Source: Bacteroidota bacterium
Lineage (GTDB): Bacteria; Bacteroidota; Bacteroidia; Chitinophagales; Chitinophagaceae
NCBI GenBank assembly: GCA_030706635.1
Contig: JAUZOD010000041.1
Span: 1 to 36,157, forward strand
DNA: 36,157 nt
Direction of reading: 5' to 3'
Of this stretch, positions 30,519 through 36,157 are shown in pieces (position 1 is the first letter of the stretch; each line of letters opens with the position of its first letter). A model generated the notes under the pieces. The model was not told the origin of the DNA. It searched no databases and worked only from the letters and a program-made list of their open reading frames with translations. The position numbers and the translations under genes are program-made.

Positions 30519-32996
30519 TCACTCAATCTTCGAACGCACATAATCCGCCTGCGTCTTAAAACCATCCGCATCTTTGCGGCCTGCCAGGGGCTTTAAGATA
30601 TTTTCGTTTACCGCTCCGGTAAACTCCTTCTTTTGATTGGCCGGAATTTCATGCAGCAGTTTGATGATGGCGTCTATCCCTCTCCTGAACTGCTCGTCGT
30701 TTTGCACGTTCAACAGAGAAACCGCAAAATGGGGAAGGTCATTGATCTTATCCTGGTTCAGCAACATTTTGTTATAGCCCTTAATCACCAGCTCCTGATT
30801 GCTGGTATCCCCCGCGTTGATAAAGATATCAGTGATGGCGCTGAGCAATTCGCCCCTGGCCGGCTGATCTGCAAATTGTTTAGCCAGCCGGTATGCTTCG
30901 TCCGGATCAAGCACTTTAAGCGCTTCCAGCGCGTTGCCGGAAACGGAATAAGAAGAATCGGAAGCTTTTTGAATGAAAAATGTCTTGTATTCAGGATTGG
31001 CGTAATTGCCCAGCTGTTCAATGGCGGCTGCCTGCACGTTGCGGTTGGGGTCATGGTGCGCCAGATCAGACAGGATAGGTTCTACGGCGGCTTTAACGGC
31101 CGGGCTATCCAAATCCAGGGCATTGATGGCATAGATCCTCAATCCGTAATAACGGTCTTTCAGCGCTGTCTTCAATAAATCAAGCGCTGCGGGATCATTC
31201 TGATGATCTGAGCAGAAATCAATGGCTTCCCGGCGATCGAGATATAAGCCCGCATGCTTGTATTGAAAAATAAAATTCGCCAGATTCTTGTCATCATTCT
31301 TCTCACAGAGCACGATCTTGTCGCCATCTACATTGATCAGATCGGGCCGGTTTTGATAACTAAAGTAAAAGCTGTCTTTGAGTTTGCTCAACCATACTTT
31401 GTGCCTTTGTTTTACGGTTCCTTCATACACATCAATGGCCAGGGGAACCTGGAAAATTTTTCCCGTTCCCTGCGTTTGATCGACGGTAACCAAGGCTGTC
31501 TTTTTTGCATCATTATAGAAATAATGAATATCCAGTTTAGGATGACCGCTGCCATAATACCATTGGTTCCAGTACCAGTTTAGATCCTGACCGGTCACTT
31601 CTTCAAAGGCGAGCCGGAGATTCTGGGCTTCGGCACTCCGGAATTTATTCGTGGTCAGGTAAAGATTAAGGGATTTGAAAAAAGCGCTATCCCCCACGTA
31701 ATTCCTCAGCATATTCAGGATACGACCGCCTTTAGAATAAGTGACCATATCGAACATGTCTTCCCGGTCGGCGTAGTGAAAACGCACCAGGTTCTTGGAC
31801 GGATTGGCCGGGTCAGCGAGGTATTTCCGGATATCCTGGTAGTTCGTGGCGTCTCCCGCATCCTTGCCGTGTTTATACTCAGCCCAGAGCGTTTCGCTGA
31901 AATTAGCAAAAGATTCGTTCAACGTCAGATTGCTCCAGCTTTCCGTTGTGACGAGGTCGCCAAACCACTGGTGAAAAAGTTCATGGGCCACATAATCCTC
32001 GTATTTATTGCCATCGGTCAGTTCCCGGGCATCCTGCTGCAGGGCATCGGTATGCAGGGTGGCCGTGGTATTTTCCATGGCTCCGCTCACATAGTCGCGG
32101 GCTGTCATCTGCGCATACTTCACCCAGGGGAAATCCACCCCCAGCACCCGGGAGTAGAAAGCGATCATTTCGGGGGTAAGTCCGAATATTTTCCGGGCTA
32201 CCGAAGCGTAGGCTTTTTCTACATAATAGCTCACTTCTTTGCCTTTGTAGGAGTCTTTGATGATGGCGTAATCTCCAACACCCATAAAGAAAAGGTAAGG
32301 TGCATTAGGCTGGTCCATTTTCCAGGTATCGGTACGGGTTCCGTCCGCGTTTTTCCGCCGGGAGATCAGTTTGCCGTTCGAAAGGGTAACATATTTGGAG
32401 GGGACCGTCATGATGATCTCCTGGGTGCATTTCTGGTCGGGTTTGTCAATGGTGGGGAACCACGCCGAGTTGGATTCAGTTTCGCCCTGGGTCCATATCT
32501 GGGTGGGTTTATCTTTCTCCTTTCCCAGCGGGTTGATGAAATATAAGCCTTTGGCGTCCGTTATGGCTGCGCTGCCCTGGGACTTCAGTTCATTGGGTTT
32601 AGAGGTATAATCTATGTAAACGGTGTAATTTTCTTTGCTGTGATACGTTCTATCCAGGTGGATGTTCAGCGTTGAACCATCGTAGTTATACTTCAGCGGG
32701 GAACGGGAATTGCTTTTCAGTACAGAGACCTCGTGAATATCCATTCCTTTGGCGTCCAGGGAAAGGGAATCTGTCGGGTAGAAATGCGGTTTCAGGGTTA
32801 TCCAGGCTTTCCCGTATAAATAACTTCTGGAATAGTCGAACTTCACATCAAGTTTAGTATTCACCAGGTCGTTGATATGCGGGAATGATGCGCGGTACAA
32901 GGCAAGAGCGGAATCTTTGTTTTCAGTGGCGACATCCTGGGCGTGCAGGGTAAGGATCAGGACCAGGGCACAACAGAACAACATGAATCGTTTCAT
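30519..32996 (-). CDS. M1 family metallopeptidase (aminopeptidase N-like) with HEAT-like C-terminus
   Basis: An 825-residue exported zinc aminopeptidase. The signal peptide is MKRFMLFCCALVLILTLHAQ; next is a beta domain and the catalytic domain with GAMENTTATLH (residues 305-315), VAHELFHQWF (zinc His338 and His342, Glu339) and NESFANFSETLW with the third ligand Glu361. The C-terminal ~250 residues (LLKTALKDRYYGLRIYAINA, NRNVQAAAIEQLGNYA) are HEAT-like repeats. All catalytic motifs are intact. It is a single gene with a promoter-like box (33025-33018) upstream. Periplasmic peptide degradation is the likely role. Confidence 0.95.
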   Translation of the reverse strand: MKRFMLFCCALVLILTLHAQDVATENKDSALALYRASFPHINDLVNTKLDVKFDYSRSYLYGKAWITLKPHFYPTDSLSLDAKGMDIHEVSVLKSNSRSPLKYNYDGSTLNIHLDRTYHSKENYTVYIDYTSKPNELKSQGSAAITDAKGLYFINPLGKEKDKPTQIWTQGETESNSAWFPTIDKPDQKCTQEIIMTVPSKYVTLSNGKLISRRKNADGTRTDTWKMDQPNAPYLFFMGVGDYAIIKDSYKGKEVSYYVEKAYASVARKIFGLTPEMIAFYSRVLGVDFPWVKYAQMTARDYVSGAMENTTATLHTDALQQDARELTDGNKYEDYVAHELFHQWFGDLVTTESWSNLTLNESFANFSETLWAEYKHGKDAGDATNYQDIRKYLADPANPSKNLVRFHYADREDMFDMVTYSKGGRILNMLRNYVGDSAFFKSLNLYLTTNKFRSAEAQNLRLAFEEVTGQDLNWYWNQWYYGSGHPKLDIHYFYNDAKKTALVTVDQTQGTGKIFQVPLAIDVYEGTVKQRHKVWLSKLKDSFYFSYQNRPDLINVDGDKIVLCEKNDDKNLANFIFQYKHAGLYLDRREAIDFCSDHQNDPAALDLLKTALKDRYYGLRIYAINALDLDSPAVKAAVEPILSDLAHHDPNRNVQAAAIEQLGNYANPEYKTFFIQKASDSSYSVSGNALEALKVLDPDEAYRLAKQFADQPARGELLSAITDIFINAGDTSNQELVIKGYNKMLLNQDKINDLPHFAVSLLNVQNDEQFRRGIDAIIKLLHEIPANQKKEFTGAVNENILKPLAGRKDADGFKTQADYVRSKIE

Positions 32997-33017
32997 TCGA
33001 ATACGTTTTTAAGTGGG

Positions 33018-33025
33018 CAAAGCTA
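33018..33025 (-). promoter_or_regulatory. -7 box of the M1 peptidase gene
   Basis: TAGCTTTG on the minus strand, exact TAnnTTTG, 21 nt before the start codon at 32996. No good -33 at 19 nt. Confidence 0.45.
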
Positions 33026-33055
33026 GTTATATGAACAAGCAAGAAATATAAAATA

Positions 33056-34507
33056 ATGCAAAAGCTTCGTCTCTTTGGGATGAACGGTCTCTTTACCTTC
33101 ATACTGGCCTGTACAGCTGTAGTCGGCCGTGGACAAACAGCTGGTTATCTGATTTTAATTGATGCTGACGATAAACAGCCATTTACGGCCAGAATCGGAG
33201 ATAATCTGATGGCGTCTACTCTTCACGGGCATCTGATCATACCCCAATTGCAGGATAGCAGTTACCAGATCTGCATCCGCTTTCCCAGGCAGCCCATTGC
33301 CGAACAGGTTTTTCCCGTTCGTGTAGGTAAGAAGGACCATGGCTTTCAACTACAGGGCACAGACAGTTCCTGGGTGCTGTATAACTGGCAATCCAGGGAA
33401 ACCATACATTCAATAAGGGAGGTGGACAGCAGCCGGCTGCTGGAACAGGGGATAAAGCGGGAGAACGGCTTTTCCCGGCTCATGGCTGCCGTGGTCAACG
33501 ATACCTCAGTGATGTATGATACTTATGTGGGCGCGGAGCCGCCGAAAGATACGGTGGCTGCCATAGCCGATCACGGGGACAGTACGGCTTTGCTGGCATC
33601 CATCAGAAAAAAGCCTGAAACAGACCCGGCAAAACTGAAAAAAGCCGTTGGAAAAAAAGACGTGGCAAACCCTGGAACGGATTCGGTAAAATTGAAACAG
33701 ATCGCAAAAACAATTATAACAAGGCCGGAAGTCAAAAAATTAAGGGAAGTGTCCTTAAAAGTATCCAGGAAGATGGTCTTTCTGGATGCTTCTCCTGAGG
33801 GAGGCAAAGACACCATTACCCTTTTTGTCTATTTTGAGCACCCCGCACTTCACCCGAAAAAGCCAAATGAAGATCCTATGGTCACCGCCAGACGCTTGTT
33901 GCAGGGTGACTCGACCAGGGAAAAACGGGGAGGAAAGGAGCGGGAGAAACAGTTGGTTTCCGGTAAAGAGACGATCAAAACCGCGAAGGACAGTCTTTCC
34001 GGAAAAAAACACCGTGAAGATCCCATGATTACAGCCCGGCGTCTCCTGCGGAGTGATTCTACCAGGGGGAAACCGGCCGGAAACGAAAAGGAAAAACAGG
34101 AAATACCCGGAAGCGAGACAGTTAAAACCACTGAAACGGATACGATTTCAGGAAGAGAAAAGCCGAAACTGACCGAGCCTGTAAAAGAAACCCAGAATCA
34201 GGCAAATTCCTGCCAGCAGCAAGCCAGCGATCCCGATGTAGAAGCACTGCGTTCTGCCATTCTCACGGGCAATACCCTGCAGGATAAGATATCAGTCGCT
34301 TCCGGTGCATTTGCCATGAAATGCTTTTCTGTCAGCCAGTTAAGGCTGCTGGTAGATCTGTTTGTTTCGGACAAGGCGAAATACAAATTCATCGATACTG
34401 CCCACGGGCATGTATCCGACCCCGATCACTTTCAGGAACTGGCGGATACGATGACCGACAAAGCCTATCTGAAGAAATTCAGGATGCTGGTGCAAAAAAA
34501 GGGATAA
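33056..34507 (+). CDS. DUF4476 domain protein with internal tandem duplication
   Basis: A 483-residue exported protein. A signal peptide (~1-26) is followed by a beta-rich domain (AGYLILIDADDKQPFTAR; about 28-115) and a long charged linker. The C-terminal domain (about 392-480: EALRSAILTGNTLQDKI, FSVSQLRLLVDLFVSDKAKY) matches DUF4476. The linker contains a direct duplication of about 49 residues: EDPMVTARRLL (272-282) and EDPMITARRLL (321-331), with similar Ser/Lys-rich stretches after each. The domain pair is common in this family, with unknown function. It is divergent from the M1 peptidase and 25 nt before truA. Confidence 0.8.
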   Translation: MQKLRLFGMNGLFTFILACTAVVGRGQTAGYLILIDADDKQPFTARIGDNLMASTLHGHLIIPQLQDSSYQICIRFPRQPIAEQVFPVRVGKKDHGFQLQGTDSSWVLYNWQSRETIHSIREVDSSRLLEQGIKRENGFSRLMAAVVNDTSVMYDTYVGAEPPKDTVAAIADHGDSTALLASIRKKPETDPAKLKKAVGKKDVANPGTDSVKLKQIAKTIITRPEVKKLREVSLKVSRKMVFLDASPEGGKDTITLFVYFEHPALHPKKPNEDPMVTARRLLQGDSTREKRGGKEREKQLVSGKETIKTAKDSLSGKKHREDPMITARRLLRSDSTRGKPAGNEKEKQEIPGSETVKTTETDTISGREKPKLTEPVKETQNQANSCQQQASDPDVEALRSAILTGNTLQDKISVASGAFAMKCFSVSQLRLLVDLFVSDKAKYKFIDTAHGHVSDPDHFQELADTMTDKAYLKKFRMLVQKKG

Positions 34508-34532
34508 AACGCCCAGCCCTTATCTTTATGGC

Positions 34533-35276
34533 ATGTCGCGCTATTTTCTCGAACTTTCCTATATGGGCACCGCTTACAGCGGATTCCAGGTGCAGGCCAA
34601 TGCCAATTCCATTCAGGCTGAGATTGAAAAGGCCTTTTTCGTTTATTTCCGGCAACCGGTTAATATGACGGGCTCTTCGCGTACGGATACCGGGGTTCAC
34701 GCCCGGCAGAACTATTTTCATTTTGATTTTGAAGAACGGATTAGCCAGGACGCTGTTTACCGGCTCAATGCCATATTGCCCGGGGACATTTCTATAAGGT
34801 CAATCCGTGAAATGCCGGCCGGGGCACACTGTCGTTTTGATGCGGAAAGCCGGGAATACCGGTACTATACCTATGGGAAGAAAGACCCATTTTTAAGGGA
34901 TCGGGCTTACTATTACCCCTACCCCGTAGACCTGGGACAGATGCAGGAGGCATCCCGGCGGCTGGTGAAGAATCAGGATTTTTCAAGCTTCAGCAAGCGC
35001 AACACCCAGGTGAAAAATTTCCTTTGCACTGTATGGGAAAGCGAATGGGAACGGGAAGGGGATTGCCTTTTATACCGCATCCGGGCAAACCGTTTTTTGC
35101 GGGGCATGGTCAGAGGGCTTACAGGCACTCTGTTGCAGGTGGGGCGCGGCATTCTGACCATTGAGGACTTTGAAGAGATTGTGGCTGGAAAAGACAGGAA
35201 CAAGGTCAATTTCAATGTGCCGGCGAAAGGGCTGTTTTTGGTGAATGTCCGATACCGGGAAGGACTAATGTGCTGA
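34533..35276 (+). CDS. truA: tRNA pseudouridine(38-40) synthase
   Basis: Modifies uridines 38-40 in the anticodon arm of tRNAs. The 247-residue protein has LELSYMGTAYSGFQVQANAN, SSRTDTGVHARQN with catalytic Asp52, SRLNAILPGDI-type sequence (YRLNAILPGDISIR), FDAESREYRYYTYG, DFSSFSKRNTQVKNF and FLRGMVRGLTGTLLQVGRG. Its last codons (MC and the stop) lie in the left arm of a long intergenic repeat. The gene sits just upstream of the rRNA promoter region. Confidence 0.96.
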   Translation: MSRYFLELSYMGTAYSGFQVQANANSIQAEIEKAFFVYFRQPVNMTGSSRTDTGVHARQNYFHFDFEERISQDAVYRLNAILPGDISIRSIREMPAGAHCRFDAESREYRYYTYGKKDPFLRDRAYYYPYPVDLGQMQEASRRLVKNQDFSSFSKRNTQVKNFLCTVWESEWEREGDCLLYRIRANRFLRGMVRGLTGTLLQVGRGILTIEDFEEIVAGKDRNKVNFNVPAKGLFLVNVRYREGLMC

Positions 35277-35387
35277 TGTGAAAATGTGGAAATGTGAAAA
35301 TTTTCGATGCAATTTTCATGATAAAACCAGTCTTAGCCCGCCAGTACAGGGCATTTCCACATTTCCACATTTTCACATAAGCACATT
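35267..35387. repeat. 30-nt inverted repeat (gtgaaaatgtgg words) overlapping the truA stop
   Basis: The arm 35267-35296 (aatgtgctgatgtgaaaatg and on) pairs with 35358-35387 at 29 of 30 bases. It shares its words with the element between atpG and scpB. The last two truA codons and stop are inside the left arm. It could form the 3' end hairpin of truA mRNA. Confidence 0.85.
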
Positions 35388-35401
35388 GGCTCAAATTTTT
35401 A

Positions 35402-35432
35402 TTTGGAAAGAACCGTTCGCCACTTATCTTTG
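35402..35432 (+). promoter_or_regulatory. rrn upstream promoter 1
   Basis: TTTG (35402-35405), exactly 19 nt, TATCTTTG (35425-35432): full Bacteroidota consensus. It is about 390 nt before the 16S 5' end. Confidence 0.7.
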
Positions 35433-35505
35433 CGACCGCTTTTTGAAAGAAAACAGGCAGGAGTACACGGGAAGAAGAGGTGTGAATAAATATTGGTTAG
35501 AAAAG

Positions 35506-35537
35506 TTTCACAGGGAACGAATAAGGTTGTACTTTTG
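35506..35537 (+). promoter_or_regulatory. rrn upstream promoter 2
   Basis: TTTC (35506-35509), 20 nt, TACTTTTG (35530-35537). It has a good -7 box and a near -33 box. Confidence 0.5.
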
Positions 35538-35612
35538 CCGTCCGTTTAAAAACACATAGTTCTTCAGACATCATTGGTTATCACATTTTTCTCCTGATTA
35601 TTTCAGAAAAAA

Positions 35613-35644
35613 ATTGGTTGAATAGATAAAGGCGCTTACCTTTG
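35613..35644 (+). promoter_or_regulatory. rrn upstream promoter 3
   Basis: ATTG (35613-35616), 20 nt, TACCTTTG (35637-35644), followed by a short hairpin ccgtt..aacgg. It is nearest the 16S gene, with a ~175-nt leader. Confidence 0.65.
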
Positions 35645-35820
35645 CACTCCGTTCAAAAAAACGGAGCGGCAATAACGCCGGAAGTTCTTTGAAAGTATGG
35701 AAGCAACAGCAACTTTTTCCGGTTTTTTAAAACCGGTCAGAGTAAGGTTTATTTAGCAAATACATTCGATTTAAGACGTTAATTTCCAAAAGAGATTAAA
35801 GTCAGATCAACAATTCATTT

Positions 35821-36157
<337 letters not shown>

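Noticed and set aside
31776-32546. 256-codon plus frame inside the M1 peptidase gene
   Set aside because: Opposite the catalytic domain coding strand, with no motif or start signal.

Overview
The window looks like a chromosomal segment of a Bacteroidota bacterium, most likely family Chitinophagaceae. The evidence is the 16S rRNA 5' part at the right edge, Bacteroidota-type -7 promoter boxes (TAnnTTTG) upstream of several genes, Bacteroidota-restricted small families (DUF6728, DUF4476, DUF6266-like), N-terminal lipoboxes of the SCKKD type, and general lack of strong Shine-Dalgarno sequences. No taxonomy search was possible.

Layout. (1) 1-3860 is an accessory, partly decayed region. An intact three-gene overlapping cassette on the minus strand (a TIGR04255-family protein followed by two small uncharacterised proteins, 2645 down to 1090) sits between two broken relatives of one DUF6266-like gene. 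A frameshifted copy of the middle cassette gene lies further left, and a further N-terminal-like mini ORF plus two striking inverted repeats lie to the right. (2) 3864-7728 is housekeeping: tRNA-Ala(GGC), a tiny DUF6728 membrane protein bracketed by a 40-nt inverted repeat, the surE - small membrane protein - lpxB operon (minus), and a stand-alone atpG (plus). (3) 7895-11476 has scpB, lysA and a membrane-anchored papain-like protease (plus). (4) 11894-15219 is a divergent phosphorelay locus: LytTR response regulator and Hpt protein (minus) against a hybrid sensor kinase (plus). (5) 15344-18030 has a lipoprotein, a luciferase-like flavin oxidoreductase and a membrane-anchored protein with a carboxypeptidase-regulatory-like domain. 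(6) 18072-24257 (minus) is a possible one-carbon/methylated-amine cluster: core-MetE-type methyltransferase, APC permease, choline-kinase-like phosphotransferase and a dimethylglycine/sarcosine-dehydrogenase-like flavoprotein with a GcvT part. (7) 24258-25827 has a gene remnant, a VOC protein and a frameshifted methyltransferase pseudogene. (8) 25953-28476 has tRNA-Glu(TTC), gapA and pgk. (9) 28558-30423 is lemA with two TPM-domain genes. (10) 30519-35276 has an M1 aminopeptidase (minus), a DUF4476 protein with an internal duplication, and truA. (11) 35277-36157 holds a long inverted repeat, three tandem promoter-like boxes and the first ~337 nt of 16S rRNA.

Cross-cutting structure. Several gene ends carry long inverted repeats built from short words (variants of gaaaatttg, gaaaatgtg, and gacggat). 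At lpxB and truA the repeat arm supplies the last codons and the stop codon. No CRISPR array, complete insertion sequence, integrase or prophage was seen. The most promising uncharacterised item is the TIGR04255 three-gene cassette; the methyl-group cluster and the 3'-end repeat family come next.
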